Assembly: GCF_964204865.1 (NCBI RefSeq)
Contig: NC_135258.1
Span: forward strand, 4,207,001-4,271,000
DNA from: Styela clava
Lineage: Eukaryota; Chordata; Ascidiacea; Stolidobranchia; Styelidae
Direction of reading: 5' to 3'
Length of the DNA stretch: 64,000 nucleotides
Position 1 is the first letter of the stretch, and each line of letters starts with the position of its first letter. Below, piece by piece: positions 9,075-20,690 of the stretch. The notes under the pieces are model-generated. The model ran no database searches, was not told where the DNA came from, and saw only the letters and a program-made list of their open reading frames with translations. Both the position numbers and the translations under genes were made by a program.

Positions 9075-12000
9075 CTAAATGTTGATACTTTTCCAGAATT
9101 TATGATCAACAACCTGCTGAATTGTTAGTCGTTGGTCTTCATCATCGTGTGTCATTCTTGTGAGCAAATCAAAGGCCAAGTGAGGGTTAGGAATCAGTAA
9201 AGCACTTGGATCCATAGCTACTGTAGAATCTAAGATTAGCTTTCGGTCAATCAGTTTATTAGACCACAATTTATACAAGGTGTGACACAAGGATAAAATA
9301 TCATCTTTAAAGCTGGAATTATATATTAAAATACCTAAAAAATAGGTCTTGAAACAAATTTTCACATTTTGCATGTCAAGTGAAAACAAAATATTCGGCA
9401 ACAAATATCCATGAACAATATTATATTTATGCAAATGTTGTAAAGCACTAACTAACTGTTTTGCATGTATGAGAGCAAGTCTAGGATCAAAAAGAATTTT
9501 GTTTTTCGTTCTCTCTTTATAATAATTATCAAGAGTTTGGAACTGGCATCTTTCAGTAGCAACAAAAGTTTGACTTGTTTCATTCAAACGACCACTAGCA
9601 ATAACAGAGATTACGTTTGAATGAGGTGGAAGTTGCTGAAGAGCTTTTAGTTCGTGTAGAAAGTTTTCATTCCGCAAAGAACACACCCATATTGCTAAGG
9701 GTTCTGTAACTGAATTTGGAAGTTTCCGTTGACCTTCGTAAACTGTGAAATTTAAACTCTCATAAACCACATTGTCTTTAGACCACAAGATGTCATCAGT
9801 GAGTTGTATGCGATCTGGAAATGTCACATTTAAAAAATTAATTTGAATTAAAAAACAATTTATAATAAACCTTGTGGGTCAAATGACAATTTTAAGCATG
9901 GTTACGGTAAGTATAAAGTTCAAACACTTTTAGTTTGGCTCAATATGTCATATTATTTAGAAAAAATTGAAGAAATACGAATGCCAAGCACAAATACCTT
10001 TAGTTTGCAATGCCACTATATTTTGAAAATTAAAGCCATGCACTCATTGTTTTATGTTAAAAATGTAGTATCCGTATTAGGTGTTCAAATAAATCGAATA
10101 AGCGAATAATTGGACGCAAATAATTGCGGTGTATGTGCAACACTTTGGAATCAATACTTAATTATGAGGATGAGCTCAAACCCAAATAATTAACTGTCGG
10201 TAGACGAAATAACAGAATACATTTTTCCACAGATTTGTTCTTGATCGTACACGAACATTTACGATAATACGCAAATTCATTAAATAAACTTTACTGAGAT
10301 TTTTTCAACTAATATAATGAAATTCCGATAACCGATAAAGCTTTTTGAGTCAAAAAAAGGTTATTATGCTTCAATACAAGGAATGTTGAAATCAACTTTT
10401 CTTACTTTTTGAGGTCAAAGCTGCCTTTCTATTCTTTTCCTTGGCTTCAAGATATTTTGCAAAGTGGAAATTATTAACAAGCTCTGATAATGAAGTTGCA
10501 ACTTGTGAAGAATGACTGAAATTAGATTGATTAGTTTTTGTAGGAAAATTAATTTGATTGTTACGAATAAGTTTTATTACCTATTGCTATGGTCCATCCT
10601 TGCATGATAACAGCCATGTTAGATACACCAATGAGAATATATATTCATAACAACATGCTTCATCAAGGATAGGTGGGACCAGAATTCTTATTTTGAAATT
10701 ATGTTTATTTTAGATTTGGTATTGCCTCATTCGAAAAAATACTTCTGCAGTGGGAACTATTCTTGGTAAATCTAAAATATATTGTTCACGAAAAATATTT
10801 GTGAGACAGGCACAATTTGTAAAACAATTACAAAACATGGCTGGCTCAATAGACAAGGGTTCTATTTGCTACCGCGAAAATAAAATATGGGTCGATTTCC
10901 TACGACCTATATATACCCTTGTTTGATAATTCGCACGCTACGTTTATTGGAATATGTAAATAGGAACATTCAAGTACGACGGACAAATTGCTGACTTCTC
11001 AATGCTGTATAGGGGTCATGTAACATGTAACCACCGGTCGGTCATGGCTTCCTCCACTATAAAGCCCATGCATCTGAAACAAATAAATGATTAACTAATC
11101 CCAAACCTTTTAGTTTTCTTTTTTGTTGCCAAATCTGATTTGAAAGTTCCATTTTTAAAATGTGGAAGCAAAAGTTCATCATGGATGCTTGTTTGAGACC
11201 TGCCAGGTGCAAATTCTTCCTGTAGATCTCGGAATAGTAAACCTGAACAGAAAGTTTCCTTGATAAGTGTTTAATTTCAGTTAGCAATAGGGCAATATCT
11301 CAAAAACCCCTTACTATAAGAAAACGTTTTCAAATAGGGAATAAAAATAATATAACGAAAAGGTTGGGAACCACAGCTATAAGTTATTGAGGAAAAAATA
11401 AAATGAAAAAAATATCGCGAACTTCACGACGCGCAGATTAGAAATAGCAGTTAAATTACAATGTATATGTCAATGGCCCGATCCCCAGCACATCTAGTTG
11501 ACCAACCATCACAATACACATGTATTTGCATTTCAATCAATTTTTCTTACCTTTTACATTCGGTGGAGCCATATATTTATGAGAGAGAACCTCGTTTATT
11601 ATTGGACGTTTACGAGGAACAAACTGCAGAATCCATTCCAGTAAATCTTTTGCAACTTCTTTGTCTGGAACTAAAAGTCCGTCCAGATTCAGGTTTTTAT
11701 GATTTTTCATGAAATGATTCCATAGATCCCTTTCGTCACCAAAGGGATGTTTACCGTCACTCCATACATAGTAAACAATGACAGCCAGTGAATATATGTC
11801 AGTTTTTTGGGAAGTTGGAAATCCAGGCACAAATGATTCAGGGGGTCTGTAACCGTCAGTACCGAGATCTTTTCTGGTGTAAATTGTTTGAGTCTTTGAC
11901 TCTATGACTTCACTTATGCCAAAATCACCAATTTTGACAACTTTTTGATCCAGGGATAAAAACACATTATCAGGCTTAAGATCTTTGTGCACCACAAGTT

Positions 12001-12597
12001 TATCATGAATGTATAAAATTCCAGCAAATAACTGTTTTGCAAAATCAAGTGCAAGTTCAGGATCGAATGGGATTTCGGCTTTCTTTCGATTTTCCACAAA
12101 ACCTCTCAAGTTGTCTTGGTTACATTTGTCCATTGCAATGTACATATATTTCATTGGACCTTGTTGGTATTCATCTGAATGTATCACAGAGACTACATGT
12201 GTGTGAGGGTTCAGTCGATAAAGAATTTTTGCCTCTTCCACACTTTGTTTGTTGTATTGAACAAATTTTATCGCAATCGGACGAATTCCATAAGTTGCAC
12301 TCGATATTTGTCCTTCATATACATCACCATGGTTTGAAATTTTTCTATCTCGAAACAGCAAAATAGAATCGGAGAGTTTGGTCGAGTCTGAAAAGGGAGA
12401 ATAAAATAGAAAATAAAAAGATTTAATATATTTATGATATAAAATAAATTATTGCCAAGCAGATCACTAACCAAGTATCACCCAATAGTGATCGAAAGGT
12501 TGCTTGTTTAAAACTACACGAGGCAATTGGAAGCAAGAAATAAAAATACAAACCAACCTTCACTATCTTCAGATTCACTTTCTTTATTATCCTCCAT
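9075..12597 (-). CDS. Gene A: IRE1/RNase L-like kinase-pseudokinase protein, type I, intact (620 aa)
   Basis: Exons: 12597-12558, 12387-11551, 11242-11107, 10515-10406, 9814-9075. All junctions are GT-AG and keep one frame to a TAG. The ATG opens an acidic start (MEDNKESESEDSE). Kinase 1 (about residues 25-286) has Lys54 in AIK, a helix-C Glu near 64, the HKDLKPDN loop (Asp149), DFG at 168-170, PPE at 195-197 and a GKHPFGD motif like IRE1, so it should be active on Ser/Thr substrates. Residues 293-374 are a basic linker (KKKTK). The second domain (375-620) has Trp417 in place of the ATP-binding Lys, HGY in place of HRD and no DFG, so it is a pseudokinase. It ends in DHKFW, which in IRE1 precedes the KEN nuclease; no KEN, signal peptide or membrane segment is present. 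The exon 3 donor is a weak GTTTGG. Substrate and partners are unknown. Confidence 0.85.
10975..11101. repeat. SINE 3' fragment in gene A intron 3
   Basis: The segment with CATGCATCTGAAAC and TTAACTAATCCC matches the body of the tRNA-derived SINEs at about 30815-31040 and 62518-62843. Longer versions lie in the same intron of gene C (about 37320-37510) and gene E (about 60710-60900). In gene A the 3' part was deleted up to a few bases from the exon 3 splice donor. Confidence 0.6.
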
Positions 12598-12830
12598 TTT
12601 CAGACTTTTCTCATATTTGACAATTCCAACCAAAGTAAATTAAACTAAATTAAATTTAACTACTAGGAGAAAAAAGGTTAAAATTTCACTAGCCGTCATA
12701 CAAAAGACGGAATGATATGTTTGGTTAAAAGTGACTTTTGCTATACATATTTAGATGATGTTACATAATTTCATGATGGGCGCGGTTTTCTGTGTTCATG
12801 TTCCTCCCTTATCCCAGCCTTGTTCTAAGC
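12598..12830 (-). promoter_or_regulatory. Upstream flank of gene A
   Basis: Directly upstream of the ATG is a short block (mRNA sense GAGAAAAGTCTGAAA before ATG) that resembles the flanks of genes C and E and of the decayed first exons at 14571, 15648 and 28561. This conserved block is the best candidate for the 5' UTR or promoter. No clear TATA box was identified. Confidence 0.3.
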
Positions 12831-13724
12831 CAGCGTTCCCCAACCTTTTTTGGTCGCGGACTATTTTCTCACCGGCGAAAACCTTTGCGGACTCAACGTG
12901 CGTTTTTTACAACCGTACTCTGTGTGAAGAAGTAATAAAACGAAATACAACAGAATTTTAACGAATTTCAAAATGGGAAAATGGATTCGCCGCAATTGCG
13001 CGTTTGTTAAAAGAGCCGACTTTTTTTAGTGTATGAATGGCCATTTCTGTCGCACAATATTCAATCTATGACAACAACGAGAATTTAAAATGTGTTTCTA
13101 TTTAATTTAATTATGTTCATGGTCACTCGCGGTTGCGTCTACTTATGACAAGATGAAAGCATTACTTCTTTAAAATGCCACGGCAATCTGCGAACATATT
13201 AATATGAGAATATAATGCCCGATTGTATTTGGCTTTGATGAATATTTTTTTGCGATCTTGCGTATCTGTTATCGCCGTTAGACTCCTACCAGAAAAAAAA
13301 TTATTCCTCATTATTCGAGCTCGCGAGAAACACCACTCGGGTAATATCCACGCTTGTGCCGACCGACTCGTGTTTTCATCGATAATTCGCAAGTGAGTTG
13401 TGAAATTCAATCGTTTGATTAAGCGACGCGCAAGTGACCTGTCGCGTCACCTGTTACCAAATTTTCGAATAGTAAATTGCTATTTTAATAGTTTGTATGT
13501 ATTTGAATATAAGCCCAGCCCTACTCAGTAGCCAGTAATTATTGACTCGATTAAACTTGAATAAACTTGGTTTTTATGTTTGATGTAAATCCCAACGTAA
13601 CTTGGCTGATGGTTAAGTTTACCAAAAACGTTTGCGACCCGCAGTGAATTTATGGCTCGCTGCGGACTCATTTAAACGCTCCGCGGACTTATTTGAGACC
13701 GCGGACTCGGGTTGGGAAACACAG
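12831..13724. mobile_element. Non-autonomous hAT element, 894 bp
   Basis: The left end CAGCGTTCCCCAACC and right end GGGTTGGGAAACACAG form imperfect terminal inverted repeats. An 8-bp target duplication TTCTAAGC lies at 12823-12830 and 13725-13732. GCGGACT subterminal repeats are abundant. An orthologous copy at 39344-40234 shows that it inserted before the gene pair duplicated. There is no transposase. Confidence 0.88.
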
Positions 13725-13732
13725 TTCTAAGC

Positions 13733-15114
13733 TATAACATAGCGCGTAATAAGTTTGACCCGTGTTCCTTCCATCGCTAAACCTACATATTCAACTCATG
13801 TTCGCTTCTTTGTTCGTCGCAAAACACCTCATGAAGAATATTCCAATATTGCCTGTTTTAAAATAGGTTTTGAAGTAAGCTGTTAGGCTATGAGTAACAA
13901 CTTTTATCACTTATTAGTTATGCAACACGAAAGGGCACAACCATAAATTTTTTGCTCCTGGAATTCACTCTAGAGAGCAGCGATATTACACGTGTTTTTT
14001 CCACAGTATGTTCCGTAACGACTGTAATTATTCGTTACGGTAGGATTTACGTACGAACGTAAGTACACAGCCCAGTATCTCAGAATAAACATACGCGGAG
14101 AGGAGAAGTTATAGATTGAACTTTGGGCAAAACAAATCGGTAAATTCACTGTAATTGTGTGGAATCGATACCAGGATACCAAGTGATGGTGAAGTTCCAG
14201 CAACCTTGCTTAGTATGTCGGATGAAAATGAATTAGTTTGAATAATCAGATCTTAATTAAGAATAACTTTTCAATTGTTTTTCAATTTACTTTGCAAAAA
14301 GACCGTATTATGTGATGAAAATTATTGGTGTGAACAAATATTGTTTAAGTGTTTTGCAACAAGTTTTATAGGTCGCAAAAAGTGCACCAATTCTACTCAG
14401 AGTACTATAACTATTCTAGTTTTATAGACTTGAGATTCGAAACACAATTATTAAAACTAATGCAAAACATAAATCTCACGATTTAGAAAGAATACATAGG
14501 ATCAGAGAAGCGGCGCTCTCGCATAACAATGCGGATTTAACAGAGGTCGCAGGTTTTTTATTGTCCGGCATTTTCAGATTTCTCTCAAATTTTATAATTC
14601 TACAGTTTGGCCAGTTCAAACCGGAATATTTCAAAACAAAAGTTGAAATTTTACTAGCCGTCTAAAAAAGGAGAAGCGATATAAAAAGTTTAAAACTGAC
14701 AGGTTTAGATGGGGGTTATATAAACTCAAAGTTTAAAATGTGCTTGATCCATTGAGTTCCTGTTCTCGCTGCCTTTTCTCAGCCATGTTCACTGATATAA
14801 ATCGTGTTAGAAAACAAATTGGGTCATCACATTGCTAAATCTACATATTTACTCCTCTGACTTCCTGTCTAATGCCATATTCCATGGAAATTATGTGGAA
14901 TATATGTAATTTTAATATATAGTTACACGTCTTAGTTAGGTTAATAAAAAGTTAACTCGTGTCTGTCTTCCTAGTTGCTGATCGGGGAATAAGTCTAAAA
15001 AACTCATGAAAAATATTCCCAATTTTCCATGCTCTTAGGCTCTCAAAACTTAGCTTACAAATTTTAATTTTAATCGATACAATTGATGGTAAACATTGCT
15101 TTGTATATCGGGGA
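13733..15114. repeat. Intergenic module with exon-1 relic
   Basis: Non-coding DNA is built from diverged copies of a module also seen at 15370-15700, 17390-18140 and 28100-28620. Landmarks are an ACTGTAATTATTCGTTACGG-like part, a CAAGTGATGGTGAAGTTCC part, and a GACCGTATTATGTGATG part. A decayed kinase-type first exon with its upstream block ends at the ATG of 14571 on the minus strand. The second-unit equivalent is about 40243-41626. Confidence 0.6.
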
Positions 15115-15144
15115 AAATGTGTATAGTCTGAATAATCGGCTATT

Positions 15145-15350
15145 CGGAAGTTTGTGTAACAAGAAGGCGGGCACCGTAACGTACTAAGTGTACCAGGTTA
15201 GTGCATACTTTTATTTCAATTTTTCTTATTTTTGTTCTATTACGAGTTCGGGGACTAGCCAAGTGCCTCCTGTAGTATTTGTACCTGAAGTTATGGCCTA
15301 GCTAGCCTTAATACGTTGCACTGTCCGCCATCTTGGTCCACATACTTCTG
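15145..15350. mobile_element. MITE, about 206 bp
   Basis: The ends are imperfect inverted repeats of roughly 44 bp, recognisable by CAAGA(A/T)GGCGG on the left and CCGCCATCTTGG on the right. Near-identical copies lie at about 20485-20690 and 41655-41860, and related ones at 33186-33338, 55879-56040 and partly at 63575-63640. There is no coding capacity. I could not assign a superfamily. Confidence 0.7.
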
Positions 15351-16039
15351 GAGTATCGAAGAGTCATTGTTTTTCAATTTTCTTTGCGAAACGACCGTGT
15401 AATGGGAAAAAAATTATTGGTATGAACATAAATCGTTTTAGTGTTTCGCAACCAATTTTATAGGTTGAAAAGAGTGCACCATTTTCATACAAAGTACTAT
15501 TTCTATTCTACTTTAATGGACATTAAATTAGTGCAAAACATAAATCTCAATCTCACGATTTCAAGAGAATACATATGATCAAAGTAGCGACGCGCCTGCA
15601 TAACAATGCTGATTTAACAGGGGTCGCGGGTTCTTTAGTTTCCTCCATTTTCAGATTTCTCTCAAATTTATCAAAACAAAAGTTGAAATTTCAATACATG
15701 TCTTTAAAAAGTAGGAACGATATGAAAGGTTGAACCAGAATTTTGCTCTACAGGTATATATATAAATTCATAATTCATAATGTTATCAATTCATTGAGTT
15801 CCTCTTCCTGCTCCTTTACGTCGGCATTGCCAAGCTATAACAAAGCGCTTAGTAAATTTGTCCTTGCTACTTCCATCGCTAAACCTACATATTCCACTCA
15901 TGTCTGCTACTTTGTTCACAGCAAAAGTCTAAAACACCTCATGAAGAATATTTCCAATATTGCCTGATTTGAAATAAATTTTAAAATAATAACTTAGACT
16001 CTAGAAAACTTAGCTTACAAAATTTTATTACTTATAAAC
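15351..16039. repeat. Intergenic module with exon-1 relic
   Basis: This non-coding module is homologous to 14290-14700. It contains a decayed first exon with the ATG at 15648 (minus strand), whose translation starts MEETKEPATP. Copies lie at 20691-21379 and 41860-42548. The small + strand frame at 15743-15967 is conserved only because the DNA is duplicated. Confidence 0.55.
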
Positions 16040-16558
16040 CAGGTGTGGGCACACCGCGGCTCGCCAGACTTTTTGTGCGGCTCTTCTCACTAACATAAAT
16101 TATTATCCAAATTTTAACTAAGAGAAAAACTTTAACGTAAACTCTTTTAATTTAATAAAAGTCGTAAAGAAGTTTTCGTCAATAATTAGGACAAATTATG
16201 TTTTAGTACGAAAATCGCTGTAGCGTTGAATTTAAGTCAGTCGAGTCAGCAAATCTTTCGTCACAATGGTCAATGTTTATTGATGCGTCGGCGATATTGC
16301 AGCTTGATTGCGGTTAGTTAGTCTTAGACTCTAAGCTAAGTTACTGTGCGATGTGTCCAAAATTTTAAAAAAACGAAAGTACGAAGATGAAAACATAGTT
16401 GCCTTGTTTATCTATTTATTGGTATTAGATTCTTGTGTGAATTTCTTTTCTGTTCATAGTATTTCGATAATATTAATAAATTCACAAATTCTGCGGCTCT
16501 TTTAAAGTTCTGACTTGCAGCATGCGGCTCTTATACTAAAAAATTGTGCCCACCCCTG
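16040..16558. mobile_element. Short hAT MITE, 519 bp, copy 1
   Basis: The termini CAGGTGTGGGCACACC and GTGCCCACCCCTG are inverted, with GCGGCTC subterminal repeats and a perfect 8-bp target duplication TTATAAAC at 16032-16039 and 16559-16566. It is shared with copies at 21380-21890 and 42549-43059, so insertion predates both later duplications. Confidence 0.88.
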
Positions 16559-16687
16559 TTATAAACTATACCGCATGAGAGGTAAATACCGACTGTAATT
16601 ATGCGTTACGGTTGGATTTACGTATGAACTAAAATACTTAGACCAGTATCTCAGAATAAACATCAGCGAAGAGGAGAAGTTATAGAT

Positions 16688-17376
16688 CAGGGATGGCGAA
16701 CCACTGACCCGCGGGTCACAAAGTGACCCACCGCGTTTTATTCGTGACCGGCTAAGGCACGAATAAAATAAAAAACATGCTAACATATCAGTGATAAAAA
16801 TTGGTAAAACCGGCATCAAATTAATCTAACAATAACTAAACTATTATAATGTACGGTCAGTTGGGCAGTCAGGGCTGCGATCTCTCATATTCAAATTGTT
16901 AATTGTCGGGCCAGTATGGTATGGTGGATATATTCGGGCCAGTATGGTGGCCAGTAATTTTCAAAACCCCTAATCTTGGACGCATGTCTGCACCGCTGTG
17001 TACCGTTATTCAGCTATTGGCTCTGACATCTTTTATGACAAAACAATGCAACCGATCTGTTCATGTTCCCTCCGAACTCTTTGGAACCGTAAAATAATTT
17101 GCCGCATCATCTTAAACGTTTTTGGTAATTCATATGCGTTGTTTCGTACTCCCATTTCCTAAAATCGAGTGCCATAAAAGGTCGTGCCACAACAAAAGTG
17201 TTGCATAAGTAGAGCCCAAAACTACTCCAACACCAACAGAAGCTTAGGCTATAAGATTTGTTTAAGAAGTTTCTTATAGATACAAACATTGGTTGAATAT
17301 CTGTGACCCACTCTCTTCTGTTCCGCGATAAAAATATAATTTTGACCCATACATTGAAAAAGGTTCGCCAACCCTG
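16688..17376. mobile_element. hAT MITE, 689 bp, unique to this copy
   Basis: The ends CAGGGATGGCGAACC and GGTTCGCCAACCCTG are inverted and flanked by a perfect 8-bp duplication TTATAGAT (16680-16687 and 17377-17384). The paralogous sites near 22012-22019 and 43180-43187 are empty. It therefore inserted after the 5.3-kb duplication. Confidence 0.9.
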
Positions 17377-17384
17377 TTATAGAT

Positions 17385-18221
17385 TAAACTTTCTGGCAAA
17401 ACAAATTGGTAAATTCACTGTGATTTTAGTGTGATATAGTTACCAGAATACCAAGTGATGGTAAAGTACCAGCAACATTGCTTTGTATGTCGAATGAAAA
17501 TGAATTAGTCTAAATAATCATATTCCTAATTGAGGAAATTTTGAAATATCTCAATCATTCAATTTACCTCAAAACAACAAGACCGAATTATGTGGTAAGG
17601 TTTCAAACAGGCGTGTACAGACATTGTATCAGTGCCTTGTACCGATCATTTGTTGAGCGCTTATGAGGTAATGATTCGAATAAAAAGTAACCTTGCGTTT
17701 TGTTTGTCTTGGTTGTTGATTTAATAGAATATGTAGAACTCTTTATGATTCTTTATGGAAGACGTGTGATGCTATACTACAGCCCTCGCTATTTTTTAAT
17801 TTACACGCTCACGCCCACTTGTCTATTGCTTGGCTGTAAGAAGACTTGAAATAAATGTGGTTCTACATTTCACCGATGGCTACAGTCGAAGCGTTGCTAT
17901 AGGTGTATTGTACTATTTCTTATGTTTATATTAAATAAATAGGCCTATATCTGCTTTTCCACATCTTTATTCGGAGAAAAATGTTGATACCCCGTTTGCA
18001 AAACTGTTTTATTATTCGTGATTCATCTCCAAGATCCCGCTACTTTTAAAAAAAAATATTCCCACACCTTGGATACCGCATGGAGGGTACGGGTGAAACA
18101 AGTTTTAGGGGTTGCAAAGAGTGCAACAATTTAACACAAAGTACCGTATATATTCTACTTTTTTATACTTTAGATTTGAAACACCAAGCACGTATAAATG
18201 TATATATACGTCTCTCTGTTA
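17385..18221. repeat. Intergenic module upstream of the minisatellite
   Basis: Non-coding sequence is copied at about 22020-23060 and 43190-44235, and as a diverged relative at 28100-29450 and 49640-50990. It contains no recognisable gene. Reading frames within it are not preserved between the type I and type II flanks. Confidence 0.5.
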
Positions 18222-19404
18222 GTGTTTTTATACTACTAAATCTCCTTATTATTTTCGTTGCATATATATATATATATATCAATGTGTAAATACCCTATAC
18301 GCACTCTATTATTGGCTTTTATACTACTAAGTCTTCCTAATAACGTCGTTGCGTACATATATAAATGTATACATACTTCCCACTATTAATGGCTTTTATA
18401 CTACAAAGTCTCCCTAATAAGTTTGCTGCATATATATATTTATATATGTATATATGAGTTCCCTTATTACTAGTTTTTATAATACTAAGTCTTCCTAATA
18501 AGTTTGTTGCATACATTTATAAATTTATACATGCGTCCCCTTATCACTGGTTTTATACTACCAAGTCTTCCTAATAAGTTTGTTGCATACATATATAAAT
18601 GTTTATATGCGTCCCCCTATTACTGGTTTTCATAACACTAAGTCTCCCTAATAAATTTGTTGCATACATTTATAAATGTATATATACGTCCCGTTATTAC
18701 TGTTTTTTAGACTATCAAGTCTCCCTAATAAGTTTGTTGCATACATATATAAATGTATATATGAGTCCCCTTATTACTAGTTTTTATAATACTAAGTCTT
18801 CCTAATAAGTTTGTTGCATACATATATAAATGTATATATGAGTCCCCTTATTACTAGTTTTTATAATACTAAGTCTTCCTAATAAGTTTGTTGCATACAT
18901 TTATAAATGTATATATGCGTCCCCTTATCACTGGTTTTTATACTACCGAGTCTTCATAATAAGTTTGTTGCATACATATATATATGTATACATACGTCCC
19001 CTTATTACTAGTTTTTATAATACTAAGTCTCCCTAATAAATTTGTTGCATACATTTATAAATGTATATATACGTCCCGTTATTACTGTTTTTTAGACTAT
19101 CAAGTCTCCCTACTAAGTTTGTTGCATACATATATAAATGTATACATACGCCCCTATTACTGGTTTTTATAATACTAAGTCTCCCTACTAAGTTTGTTGC
19201 ATACATATATAAAAGTATACATACGCCCCTATTACTGGTTTTTTATATTACTAAGTCTCCCTAATAACGTCGTTGCATACATATATAAATGCATATATGA
19301 GTCCCTCTATAACTGGTTTTTATACTACTATGTCTCCCTAATAACGTCGTTGCATACATATATAAATGCATATATACGCCCCACTATTACTGGTTTTTAT
19401 ATTA
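18222..19404. repeat. 77-bp minisatellite, array 1
   Basis: About 15 units of roughly 77 bp contain ACTAAGTCTCCCTAATAAG, then GTTGCATACATATATAAATG, then a CGTCCCC...TTACTGG part. The middle of each unit is a self-complementary AT stretch able to fold into a hairpin. The array stops a few bases before the 3' UTR of the orphan pseudokinase exon. Apparent long frames on both strands are by-products of the repeat. Confidence 0.92.
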
Positions 19405-19458
19405 CTTGGAAATATAAAAAAAAACATGCACAAGACAAATAAATAATAAAAAGAAAAA

Positions 19459-20205
19459 CTAAATGTTGATACTTTTCCAGAATTCATGATCAATAACCTG
19501 CTGAATTGTTATTAGTTGGTCTTCATCATCGTGTGTCATTCTTGTGAGCAAATCACCAGCCAAGTGAAGGTTAGGAATAAGTAGAGTACTGGGATTAAAA
19601 GCAAGCGAAAAGGAATAATAAAAAACACGAATTTCCTGTTGATTGGACCATAATTTATACAAGTGATACCCTAAGGTAATAATATCACTTATACTGAGAT
19701 TATATCCATAGGAGTAATATGGTATAAAATAGTTCTGAAAACTAAATTTCACATTTTGCATGTATGTCATGTGAAAAAAGAATACTCCCCTCCATTTCCC
19801 CATGAACAATATTATATTTATGAAGATGTTGTAGACCACTAACTAATTGTTTTGCATGTACGAGAGCAAGTCTAGGATCAAAAGGAATATTGTTTTTTTC
19901 CCTCTCTTTGTAATATTCATGAAGAGTTTGGAACTGGCATCTTTCAGTAGCAATAAAATGTTGACTTGTTCCATTCACACGACCACTAGTCATAACAGAG
20001 ATTAGGTTTGGATGAGGTGGAAGTTGCTGAAGAGCTTCTAGTTTGTAAAGAAAGTCTGCATCCCACGAAGAAAACACCCATATTGCTAAAGGTTCTGTCT
20101 CTGAATTCGGAAGTTTCCGTTGACCTTCGTAAACTGTGAAATCCGAAAATTCATAAACCACATTGTCTTTATACCACAAGATATCATCAGTGAGATGTAT
20201 GCGAT
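19459..20205 (-). pseudogene. Orphan pseudokinase exon (exon 5 copy)
   Basis: This is a copy of the last exon of the type II kinase gene, with its TAG acceptor, stop codon and AU-rich 3' UTR. It was carried along by the 5.3-kb duplication without exons 1-4. A 4-nt insertion near 19762 (an extra ATGT) shifts the frame in the middle of the domain. It matches the exons at 24462-25204 and 45873-46615 almost completely. Upstream (20206-20455) is intron-derived sequence that breaks off at the duplication junction. It could be transcribed but cannot make the normal protein. Confidence 0.88.
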
Positions 20206-20484
20206 CTAAAATGTCATATTTTTAGAAGAAAATTAAACACAAAACTTGATCTGAAGGAGAAAATAGTTAAGTGATTTACAAAATAAATATTACTGTAGTT
20301 TAAATCTGGACTTTTCAAACTAGGGGTCAACGTGAGAGCGCAAAATTGGGGTCGTGGCAAAACTTTTCCGACACTACCTCATGTTAAAACCAAAATATTG
20401 ATCAAAGATGAAACCAGTACGAAGACCAAGATAAGATATTTTGTGCAAGAATGAAAATGAGTATAGTCTGAATAATCGGCTATT

Positions 20485-20690
20485 CGGAAGTTTGTGTAAC
20501 AAGAAGGCGGGCACCGTAACGTACTAAGTGTACCAGGTTAGTGCATACTTTTATTTCAATTTTTCTTATTTTTGTTCTATTACGAGTTCGGGGACTAGCC
20601 AAGTGCCTCCTGTAGTATTTGTACCTGAAGTTATGGCCTAGCTAGCCTTAATACGTTGCACTGTCCGCCATCTTGGTCCACATACTTCTG
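20485..20690. mobile_element. MITE, second copy
   Basis: This is a near-identical duplicate of the 206-bp MITE at 15145-15350, carried by the local tandem duplication. Confidence 0.7.

Larger units (their letters stand above)
15116..20455. repeat. Local tandem duplication, first copy (5.3 kb)
   Basis: Starting at GTATAGTCTGAATAATCGGC, this segment is repeated nearly base for base from about 20458 to 25440. The junction is near 20450-20460, where the pseudokinase-exon flank passes abruptly into the start of the next copy. Unit 2 has only one equivalent (about 41630-46855), so this duplication is younger than the macro-duplication or was lost there. The first copy lacks about 190 bp present at about 22690-22910 and carries an extra hAT element (16688-17376). 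Confidence 0.85.

Noticed and set aside
9075-9112. Possible splice donor (AAAA|GTATCA) near the end of exon 5 leading to a KEN nuclease exon
   Set aside because: The site is weak, no KEN-like sequence occurs downstream in any of the units, and the stop is conserved in all copies.
12037-12366. 109-codon + strand frame opposite the kinase exon, also in the other genes
   Set aside because: It is the antisense shadow of the conserved 837-nt exon.
18222-19442. Series of 60-80-codon frames with repeated VAYIYKCIYTS-like peptides on both strands
   Set aside because: They are translations of the 77-bp minisatellite. The unit length is not a multiple of three, so every frame recurs, and there is no start context or conservation beyond the DNA repeat.
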